NCBI GenBank assembly: GCA_903907665.1
Contig: CAIVOW010000183.1
Span: 1-6,424, forward strand
DNA from: an uncultured Actinomycetes bacterium
GTDB lineage: Bacteria > Actinomycetota > Actinomycetes > Nanopelagicales > Nanopelagicaceae
DNA: 6,424 nt
Direction of reading: 5' to 3'
Shown here: in pieces, positions 1 through 5,025 of the stretch
Layout of the letters: each line of letters opens with the position of its first letter
Position numbering within the stretch: the first letter of the stretch is position 1
Program-made: the position numbers and the translations under genes
The notes under the pieces: model-generated
What the model saw: the letters and a program-made list of their open reading frames with translations, nothing else
Database searches by the model: none
What the model was told of the DNA's origin: nothing

Positions 1-447
1 ATGGGCGCAGCAAGCGTAACCGCCACAGATATTTTATCTGGAGCGCTATCTCGCGCGGCGCAAGTTGGTGCCACAACCACACTTCAAATTGGGGCAGCAG
101 AAATACCTGAAAATTCTTTTGATATTGTTTTTGAGTGCTCAGCGGCTCCGGTCGCTATCTCATCAGCTTTCCAAGCAGTTCGTCGTGCCGGAATTGTCGT
201 TCAAGTAGGAATGCTAGGCGCCGGTCCTCAACCCATTGCGATTGCGCCATTAATTGCTAAAGAAATTCAACTACGAGGTACTTTCCGCTTCAATGATGAA
301 ATTACGGACGCGGTTGCACTTCTTGCTCAAAATCCCTGGATTGCTAGCGTCATCACCCATGAGTTTGCAGCCATAGATGCGCTCGAAGCATTTAGTGTTG
401 CTAAGAACTCGGAGATTTCAGGCAAAGTTCTCGTTCGAATGAATTAG
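1..447 (+). CDS. Zinc-type alcohol dehydrogenase, L-idonate 5-dehydrogenase-like (5'-truncated by window edge)
   Basis: This is the C-terminal 148 residues of a medium-chain dehydrogenase. The family oxidises a sugar-acid or polyol hydroxyl with NAD(P)+ in the cytoplasm. The visible part begins in the second beta strand of the Rossmann fold (MGAASVTATD, with an acidic D10 that usually favours NAD+). It continues through FECSAAP (44-50) and VQVGMLG (67-73) and ends with the typical GKVLVRM tail. The segment LRGTFRFNDE (91-100) closely resembles the RGSFRF signature of L-idonate 5-dehydrogenases, which is the main reason for the specific call. The zinc-binding domain and the GxGxxG motif would lie before base 1, so the ATG at base 1 is almost certainly an internal methionine. 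The stop codon overlaps that of the converging TPP gene by four bases. Substrate specificity is inferred; the superfamily is secure. Confidence 0.85.
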   Translation: MGAASVTATDILSGALSRAAQVGATTTLQIGAAEIPENSFDIVFECSAAPVAISSAFQAVRRAGIVVQVGMLGAGPQPIAIAPLIAKEIQLRGTFRFNDEITDAVALLAQNPWIASVITHEFAAIDALEAFSVAKNSEISGKVLVRMN

Positions 448-998
448 TGAGCAAAACTTTCGACAAAATCTGCGCTTAGTTTTGCAGGATCAGCTAAATA
501 GAACGGAATGTTTGGCGTATTGCCAGGCTCAATCTTCACAAAAATAATGGAAACCTCTTGCGCCTCTGAGCGCGATTCAATGTGAGATTTCATCTCTTCT
601 GCAGTTGAACATTGCACTGTCCACAAACCTAAGCCTTTCGCGGCACCAGCGATATCAACAACAGTTGCCTGTGAGAGCATTTGGTCGGCTGAAGCGTGCT
701 GGCCGTTATCTAACACAACAACAATAAGGTTTTTTGGCCCATACGCTTTAAGCGTTGGCAAAATACTAAATCCCATCAACAATGAACCGTCGCCATCTAT
801 AACCCCAACTCGACCTTTGTGGCCAAGTGCGATTCCTAATCCAACAGGAGTTGTTAACCCCATCGAATCAAGAAGTGGGAGGTGGGTTTTTTTGCGAGAA
901 ATACTGGCCATTTCACGAGCCGTCGCACCACAGGTAATAACTAGTGGATCATTTGCGAAAACTGTATCAAGTACTTTAAGAGCATCCATTCTTTTCAT
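444..998 (-). CDS. TPP-dependent decarboxylase, TPP-binding (beta) subunit, ComE-like
   Basis: This 184-residue protein is a stand-alone PP domain of a thiamine-pyrophosphate enzyme. It would bind the TPP diphosphate and Mg2+ and pair with the upstream subunit to decarboxylate a 2-oxoacid in the cytoplasm. The motif DSMGLTTPVGLGIALG (44-59) is typical of the sulfopyruvate/phosphonopyruvate decarboxylase group. The Mg-binding motif runs from GDGS (69-72) to DN (97-98), about 30 residues, as expected. The stretch after DN reads GQHASADQ, whereas the ComE and phosphonopyruvate decarboxylase families, as I recall them, have a Y-G/E-S-T-G-G-Q pattern, so the substrate may differ. The start directly follows the TAA of the upstream gene (TAAATG), with GGAG at 1008-1011 as a plausible ribosome site. 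A second in-frame ATG lies three codons in. The size matches ComE-type subunits. The true substrate is unknown. Confidence 0.85.
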   Translation of the reverse strand: MKRMDALKVLDTVFANDPLVITCGATAREMASISRKKTHLPLLDSMGLTTPVGLGIALGHKGRVGVIDGDGSLLMGFSILPTLKAYGPKNLIVVVLDNGQHASADQMLSQATVVDIAGAAKGLGLWTVQCSTAEEMKSHIESRSEAQEVSIIFVKIEPGNTPNIPFYLADPAKLSADFVESFAH

Positions 999-1523
999 TT
1001 ACATTGTCTCCATGCCTGGGTGTAGGGATTCAAAAAGAGTGACAATCGGGCGACGTTGAATGACAGAAAGTTTTGCCGCAGCAAGTGTTCCAGCTCGCCA
1101 AATTTCTGGAGAGTCGCTAATTTCAAGCTCTTCCACACGAATGCCAAGTTTTCTCAAAAGATCGGGAGCAGATTCTGAAATTGAGTGAATCATAGAGTTG
1201 TATTCACCAAGCCCACCTCGCGTATTTGCAAAAATTGGGAAACCGGCGTGATAAGCCTGGGCAAAAGTGGCAAGGGCAGTAAGCGCGTTACCAAAACCGT
1301 TATCTTGCATAATAATCGCAACTTTTTTACCAGTAAGCGCTAAACCACCTGCAATTCCCACAGCTTCTTCTTCGCGATTTGCCATGACATTTGGAACGCC
1401 GAGAGATTCGAGTTTACGTATAACAGGGGCTGAATGTGAGGAAGGAACATAAACAAAGTGTTCGATACCCCAATCGGTTAAGCCGTCGGCAAGCGCACTT
1501 AAACGCGAATTAGCTTCCTTCAT
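999..1523 (-). CDS. TPP-dependent decarboxylase, pyrimidine-binding (alpha) subunit, ComD-like
   Basis: This 174-residue protein is the Pyr domain partner of the following gene. In split TPP enzymes such as sulfopyruvate decarboxylase ComDE, this subunit supplies the glutamate that activates the cofactor's aminopyrimidine. The motif NREEEAVGIAGG (49-60) contains it; E51 aligns best with the ExxA pattern of the superfamily, with E52 next to it. MQDNGFGNALTAL (72-84) matches the usual QNSGLGN-type loop, and RGGLGEYN (102-109) the following RG loop. The start was chosen at 1523 because AGGAGA (1528-1533) sits four bases upstream on this strand. An ATG five codons earlier (1536-1538) would place the ribosome site inside the gene. 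The two subunits form a tight operon with no gap. Fold and pairing are seen; the 2-oxoacid substrate is not identifiable. Confidence 0.85.
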   Translation of the reverse strand: MKEANSRLSALADGLTDWGIEHFVYVPSSHSAPVIRKLESLGVPNVMANREEEAVGIAGGLALTGKKVAIIMQDNGFGNALTALATFAQAYHAGFPIFANTRGGLGEYNSMIHSISESAPDLLRKLGIRVEELEISDSPEIWRAGTLAAAKLSVIQRRPIVTLFESLHPGMETM

Positions 1524-1527
1524 TTCA

Positions 1528-1533
1528 TCTCCT
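1528..1533 (-). promoter_or_regulatory. Ribosome binding site for the alpha subunit, decides its start
   Basis: Read on the minus strand the sequence is AGGAGA, then TGAA, then ATG at 1523. This is a strong Shine-Dalgarno match at normal spacing, and it selects the 174-residue reading over the longer one starting at 1538. Confidence 0.7.
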
Positions 1534-1554
1534 AGCATGCACGCAAATAAAATA

Positions 1555-1590
1555 TTAAGAGGATGCTACCTCGTGACGTATGCTAGCGCC
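1555..1590 (+). promoter_or_regulatory. Candidate promoter giving a leaderless transcript for the 1591 gene
   Basis: TATGCT at 1579-1584 fits the actinobacterial -10 pattern TAnnnT and ends six bases before the ATG at 1591, where transcription would be expected to begin. A weak -35 match, TTAAGA (1555-1560), lies 18 bases upstream of the -10. No Shine-Dalgarno sequence precedes the ATG, consistent with leaderless translation. Confidence 0.45.
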
Positions 1591-2511
1591 ATGACAAACT
1601 CATCGGCTAACCACAATCACACGGTCTGGACCCAATGGGAAGATTTAAAAGTTCCCGAAGGAATCCAAGCGCTTAACCCAAGGAACTTCCCACTTGATTC
1701 AAGTGATCTCTCCCAGATTACTTTTTACGTTGCGCCATATATGGGTGGTCGTAAAGCACTTGAATACACAGCCGCAATGTCCAATCTCAAAGTTCTTCAA
1801 GTACCAAACGCAGGATTTGATGACGCTATTGAATTTCTCAAGCCTGGTGTGACTTTATGCAACGCCCGCGGAGTACACGACGCCTCAACAGCCGAGTTGG
1901 CAGTCACTCTGGCAATTTCATCACGCCGAGGTTTTTACGATTTTGCCAAGGCCCAACAGGCTGGAAAGTGGGAAAATAAGCGCTATTCATCATTTAATGA
2001 CAGCAAAATTGGAATAGTTGGAGCCGGCTCAATCGCCAAAACCCTGGCGCACTACCTCTCTCCTTACGATGTAGAAATTTCATTCTTCTCTCGATCGGGC
2101 GCAGATGGCGCAATTAAAATTTCAGAGCTCGACGCACATTTGCCTACACTCGACATTCTTTTCCTTGTTCTACCGCTCAATGCTGATAGCAAACACCTCA
2201 TTAATGCCGCTCGATTAAAAGCCATGAAAGATGGCGCCGTTCTTGTAAATGTTGGCCGCGGGCCGATAGTTGATACAGACGCATTAGTAGCCGAGCTCAA
2301 TACGGGTCGAATCTTTGCCGGGCTTGATGTGACAGATCCAGAACCACTTCCTGAAGGACACCCACTATGGAGTGCTAAGAATTTAATTCTCTCTCCACAT
2401 GTTGGCGGAAACTCAACGGCATTTGATAGCCGCGCTAAGAAGTTGATTACACATCAGCTTGAATTGCTTGCTAGCGGCAAAGAATTAAGCAATATAGTGG
2501 CTCAGGGTTAG
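1591..2511 (+). CDS. D-isomer-specific 2-hydroxyacid dehydrogenase (probably NADP-preferring)
   Basis: This 306-residue cytoplasmic enzyme would reversibly reduce a 2-oxoacid to a D-2-hydroxyacid. An N-terminal substrate-binding half surrounds the Rossmann domain. The dinucleotide motif is GAGSIA (144-149), with alanine at the third glycine position. The end of beta strand 2 reads FFSRSG (165-170); Ser-Arg there usually indicates NADP(H). Catalytic residues are present: R223 in NVGRG, E251 in DPEP and H270 in SPHVGG. The C-terminal LPEGHPLW pattern is common in actinobacterial members. The start at 1591 is preferred over an ATG at 1537 because the upstream codons overlap the divergent gene's start, have no ribosome site and extend the protein unusually, and because a -10 element sits just before 1591. 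It converges on the reductase gene with a 10-base gap. Glyoxylate, hydroxypyruvate or 2-ketogluconate are possible substrates, but none is demonstrated. Confidence 0.88.
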   Translation: MTNSSANHNHTVWTQWEDLKVPEGIQALNPRNFPLDSSDLSQITFYVAPYMGGRKALEYTAAMSNLKVLQVPNAGFDDAIEFLKPGVTLCNARGVHDASTAELAVTLAISSRRGFYDFAKAQQAGKWENKRYSSFNDSKIGIVGAGSIAKTLAHYLSPYDVEISFFSRSGADGAIKISELDAHLPTLDILFLVLPLNADSKHLINAARLKAMKDGAVLVNVGRGPIVDTDALVAELNTGRIFAGLDVTDPEPLPEGHPLWSAKNLILSPHVGGNSTAFDSRAKKLITHQLELLASGKELSNIVAQG

Positions 2512-2521
2512 GCGTAAAAAA

Positions 2522-3391
2522 CTATTCGCTTAACTTTTCTATTTCACGAATAATTGCGCTGTGATCCAAATCGCCTTCACCATGGTTAATCAGTGATTCA
2601 TATAACTGCGTAACTAATTGAGTAATTGGCAATTCTGTTTCACTAGATTGCGCAGCCTGTTTAGCAAAATGTAGATCTTTTAATAAAAATTTTGATTTGC
2701 CGCCTGGTGGAAACTCGCGCGCTTCAATTTTTGGGCGGCGTAACTCAAGAACAGCAGAGGTCGCTAAACCACCGGTGAAAATATCTAAAACTTTTGCAGC
2801 ATCCAACCCCGCACGCCGCGCAAATGTAAGTGCTTCTCCAACTGCGGCTAAATTAATAGCCACAACTATTTGATTCGCAGCTTTTGTGAGTTGCCCTGCT
2901 CCAACTGGGCCCATCAATAAAACAGTCCGACCTATGGCATCGAAGATTGGTTTCACTTTATTGAAATTTTCTTCTTCCCCGCCAACCATGAGAGAAAGTG
3001 TTCCTTGCTGTGCTCCGATTTCACCACCACTCATAGGAGCATCCATCAAGACAATACCCTCTGTTTTAAGCTCGTCTGCTAGTTTCACAATTTCTACTGG
3101 TGAAACAGTGCTCATAACTACAAGCACATCACCGGCCTTAAGTGCTTTACGAAGTCCTTGATCTAGAAGCTCTAACAGTTGGGGTAAGTCAGGCAAAGTA
3201 ATAAGGACCACTCGTGCATCAACCGAAGCGAGCTCTTCGCGAATATGAACTCCACCAGCGATTGCTGAAAGTCGCGCCGGCTCAGAACGATTCCATCCTT
3301 GGACCGAGAAGCCCGCCTTCACAAGATTAATTGAAATAGGCAGACCCATCTGCCCCAGACCTATAACAGCTACAGATTGTTTATCACTCAT
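2522..3391 (-). CDS. 3-hydroxyisobutyrate dehydrogenase-family reductase (GarR/GlxR/YihU-like)
   Basis: This 289-residue beta-hydroxyacid dehydrogenase has the usual full length. Family members reduce small semialdehydes (tartronate semialdehyde, sulfolactaldehyde, succinate semialdehyde) or oxidise 3-hydroxyisobutyrate. The N-terminal NAD(P) motif is GLGQMGLP (11-18), and WNRS (33-36) follows beta strand 2; the Asn-Arg pair is often seen in NADPH-using members. The substrate motif is MDAPMSGG (116-123), GTLSLMVGG lies at 130-138, the catalytic lysine is K170 in GAGQLTKAANQ, and K238 sits in the LLKDL motif. It is translated after the upstream hydroxyacid dehydrogenase through an ATGA overlap, with its own AAGAGG site at 3400-3405 eight bases before the ATG, so the two are one operon. 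Tartronate semialdehyde reductase is a reasonable guess from the sugar-acid context. The substrate cannot be fixed from sequence alone. Confidence 0.88.
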   Translation of the reverse strand: MSDKQSVAVIGLGQMGLPISINLVKAGFSVQGWNRSEPARLSAIAGGVHIREELASVDARVVLITLPDLPQLLELLDQGLRKALKAGDVLVVMSTVSPVEIVKLADELKTEGIVLMDAPMSGGEIGAQQGTLSLMVGGEEENFNKVKPIFDAIGRTVLLMGPVGAGQLTKAANQIVVAINLAAVGEALTFARRAGLDAAKVLDIFTGGLATSAVLELRRPKIEAREFPPGGKSKFLLKDLHFAKQAAQSSETELPITQLVTQLYESLINHGEGDLDHSAIIREIEKLSE

Positions 3392-4410
3392 CTCTGAAAC
3401 CTCTTTAATTTGTTTAGGAATTGAGGTGTTTCAAGTACGTCACGGTTAACAACAAATTGTGGGATCTCACCGCGGCTGATTGACTTAATAGAACCAAATG
3501 CACTTTTACCCATTCCGAGTGCAAGTTCATCAGTCCATGCCAAGTTATGGGGAGTGAGGATTACATTCGCCATCTTCATAAGTGGATTATCGACGGCAAT
3601 TGGTTCAACTTCAAATACATCAAGTCCAGCACCAGCAATCTCGCCATTTTGAAGGGCAGTAACCAAGGCCGCCTCATCCACGATTGGGCCACGAGAAACA
3701 TTAATAAGCAAGGCACTCTTTTTCATTGTTTTAAATTGGGCCGTACTCAACATATGTAACGTTTCAGGAGTAAGCGCCGCTGTAACAAGAACAACATCGC
3801 ACTGCGTAAGAAGTGTTTGTAAATCTACTAATTCAACGCCGAGCGCACTAGCTTCTTCAATCTTTTTCCAAGGATCAAAGGCAATTCGCTTTACATCAAA
3901 TGGAGTCAATAGGCGAAAGAATTCACCCGCAACATTTCCAAGCCCAATAGTTCCAATTGTCTTTCCATTAACCCCAACCCCAAGACCTTGAATACGATTT
4001 GCCCAATCATCAGACCTTGCCTGGTTATCTTTAGCAACTAGGCGAAACATTGTTGCAAGCATGAGGGTGAGAGCTGCTGTTGCTACAGGCTTTTTAGAAC
4101 CGTCTGGAGTGATGGTGAGCGCTACGCCCGCTTTTGTACACGCGGCCAAATCAATATTGTCGTACCCAACCCCAAACCGCGAAATTACCAACGGAGAATC
4201 TTCGGGCGCGCCAAATGAGTCTGCATTGACTCCAACACCAGCAAAGGCGATTGCGTCATAACCTTTTAGGTCTGGAGCGGACATTACCGAACCAGAGTTA
4301 TTCATAAACTCCCAATGGAGAGGCTCCAGCGTTTGGATTGAAACATCTCCCCAGCTAAATCCGCCAGCACCATTGGATAGATCGCTAGTAAGTCCAACTC
4401 TAAAATCCAT
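3388..4410 (-). CDS. D-isomer-specific 2-hydroxyacid dehydrogenase, phosphoglycerate-dehydrogenase-like (probably NAD-preferring)
   Basis: This 340-residue enzyme is the first gene of a two-gene operon with the HIBADH-family reductase. The dinucleotide motif is GLGNVA (156-161), again with alanine at the third glycine, followed by G162. D179 in IAFDPW marks NAD preference. The catalytic triad is visible: R240 in NVSRG, E269 in EVEP and H288 in TPHNLAW. RFGVGYDNIDL (78-88) is the canonical substrate-loop region. The segment SKKPVATAALTLMLA (105-119) carries KPVA where typical members have a VAE pattern, which marks a distinct subgroup. The ATG at 4410 is the only reasonable start because an in-frame TAA lies four codons upstream on this strand. 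No Shine-Dalgarno sequence precedes it. It stands divergent from the small kinase gene. The substrate is unknown; it is probably not a serine-pathway enzyme because it has no C-terminal ACT domain (though some PGDHs lack one) and sits in a catabolic-looking setting. Confidence 0.87.
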   Translation of the reverse strand: MDFRVGLTSDLSNGAGGFSWGDVSIQTLEPLHWEFMNNSGSVMSAPDLKGYDAIAFAGVGVNADSFGAPEDSPLVISRFGVGYDNIDLAACTKAGVALTITPDGSKKPVATAALTLMLATMFRLVAKDNQARSDDWANRIQGLGVGVNGKTIGTIGLGNVAGEFFRLLTPFDVKRIAFDPWKKIEEASALGVELVDLQTLLTQCDVVLVTAALTPETLHMLSTAQFKTMKKSALLINVSRGPIVDEAALVTALQNGEIAGAGLDVFEVEPIAVDNPLMKMANVILTPHNLAWTDELALGMGKSAFGSIKSISRGEIPQFVVNRDVLETPQFLNKLKRFQR

Positions 4411-4518
4411 GATTGAGTACCATTACTATCTCTCATTGAAACCCGTTTTAAACTTATATCGAAATAAACTTTACGCAAGTCTAGTGGAACATCTGCAAAA
4501 TGAAACGGCGGTGGATAT
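4411..4518. promoter_or_regulatory. Divergent promoter region between hydroxyacid dehydrogenase operon and small kinase
   Basis: This is the largest gap in the window, 108 bases with an AT-rich centre (4446-4472). The heptamer TAAACTT is repeated directly at 4449-4455 and 4465-4471, 16 bases apart. On the minus strand TATAAG (complement of 4453-4458) resembles a -10, and TTGCGT (complement of 4473-4478) a -35, but the 14-base spacer is short. On the plus strand TAAACT (4465-4470) is a possible -10 without a clear -35. Promoter placement is tentative. Confidence 0.35.
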
Positions 4519-5025
4519 ATGAAGGTGCTCTTGATGGGCCCGATGGGCGCCGGCAAATCCACACTCGGTAAAATCCTCTCTACGGAATTAGGTTGGCCAT
4601 ACTTCGATAACGATGGCGAGATCACAAGTAATTACGGTCTCAGTGCAAGTGAAGTGTCAGCGCTACCGATTGAAAAGCTGCACGAGCTAGAAAGCCAATA
4701 CCTACGTGATGTACTTAAACGACCTGAGTCATTTATAGCCGGAGTCGCAGCGTCAGTCATTGATAGCCCTAGCAATCGCGTTCTCATCGAATCAGCTTTT
4801 GCCATCTACTTACGCCTGCCGCTTTCAAAGATTGTTGAAAGGGCTGGCTCTGCGGGAGTAGGTCGACAAGCCATAGCGGAAAATAAAGAGCAGATTCTTA
4901 TTGAGCGATTTAATCGTAGAGATCCACTTTATCGGGGTAGTGCAAAGCTGGTTATTGAATTAAGTAACTCGCCAAAGCGCGACGTTGCTCAGATTAAAAA
5001 ACTCTTACTTAGCGAGCAGGCTTAG
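4519..5025 (+). CDS. Small P-loop kinase, shikimate kinase-like, with divergent substrate site
   Basis: This 168-residue protein has the size and fold signature of shikimate kinase-like nucleoside-monophosphate-kinase-type enzymes, which transfer phosphate from ATP to a small hydroxylated substrate. Walker A is GPMGAGKST (7-15) right after the first beta strand. YFDNDGEI (28-35) matches the family's FxDxD motif. NRRDPLYRGSAKLVIE (132-147) matches the lid-to-adenine region R-x-PLY-x-x-A. However, the Gly-rich GGG loop expected near residues 74-82 reads AGVAAS (74-79), and the shikimate-binding Arg in the FRxxE segment appears replaced by KLHELE (53-58). These changes argue against shikimate as substrate. 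The ATG at 4519 is preferred because the next ATG (4534) would delete the first beta strand; GGTGGA upstream is a weak ribosome site. The 3' end overlaps the converging transporter gene by 17 bases. The gene might serve sugar-acid phosphorylation, which is inference. Confidence 0.75.
   Translation: MKVLLMGPMGAGKSTLGKILSTELGWPYFDNDGEITSNYGLSASEVSALPIEKLHELESQYLRDVLKRPESFIAGVAASVIDSPSNRVLIESAFAIYLRLPLSKIVERAGSAGVGRQAIAENKEQILIERFNRRDPLYRGSAKLVIELSNSPKRDVAQIKKLLLSEQA

Larger units (their letters stand above)
1524..1590. promoter_or_regulatory. Divergent promoter region between TPP operon and hydroxyacid dehydrogenase
   Basis: This 67-base gap must carry promoters for both directions. Its centre (about 1545-1560) is AT-rich. 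On the minus strand TAATAT (complement of 1552-1557) is a possible -10 for the TPP operon, with no good -35. The hexamer ATGCTA occurs at 1563-1568 and 1580-1585, and its reverse complement TAGCAT at 1533-1538. The outer pair extends to a 7-base inverted repeat, CTAGCAT/ATGCTAG. These could be operator half-sites, which is inference. Confidence 0.45.

Noticed and set aside
1..3. ATG at base 1 as a true start codon
   Set aside because: The encoded protein begins inside a Rossmann fold and lacks the zinc-binding domain, so this is an internal methionine of a gene cut by the window edge.
817..1452. Plus-strand open frames opposite the two TPP subunit genes
   Set aside because: They are antisense shadows of genes with intact catalytic motifs. 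No ribosome sites or domains were seen.
1537..1590. Upstream extension of the 1591 dehydrogenase to an ATG at 1537, and of the alpha subunit to an ATG at 1538
   Set aside because: Both ATGs lie in the same GCATGC palindrome and would make the divergent genes overlap at their starts. Neither has a ribosome site at proper spacing, whereas AGGAGA before 1523 and a -10 before 1591 support the shorter forms.
2512..2521. Possible terminator in the convergent gap, from the A-run after the 2511 stop
   Set aside because: Only 10 bases with no stem that can pair. An A-run alone is not a terminator.
2064..3161. Antisense open frames within the 1591 dehydrogenase and the reductase
   Set aside because: Pro/Ser/Thr-rich translations with no motifs, typical of the reverse strand of Ala/Gly-rich genes.
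4302..4625. Minus-strand open frame of 107 codons spanning the divergent gap
   Set aside because: It covers the N-terminal coding parts of two well-supported genes in other frames, has no recognisable domain, and its composition looks like an antisense shadow.
4519..5025. Gluconate kinase (GntK) identity for the small kinase
   Set aside because: GntK proteins have a GxSGSGKS P-loop and a downstream H-P-xx-N-xx-KM motif, which are absent. The FxDxD and RxPLY features point to the shikimate kinase fold.
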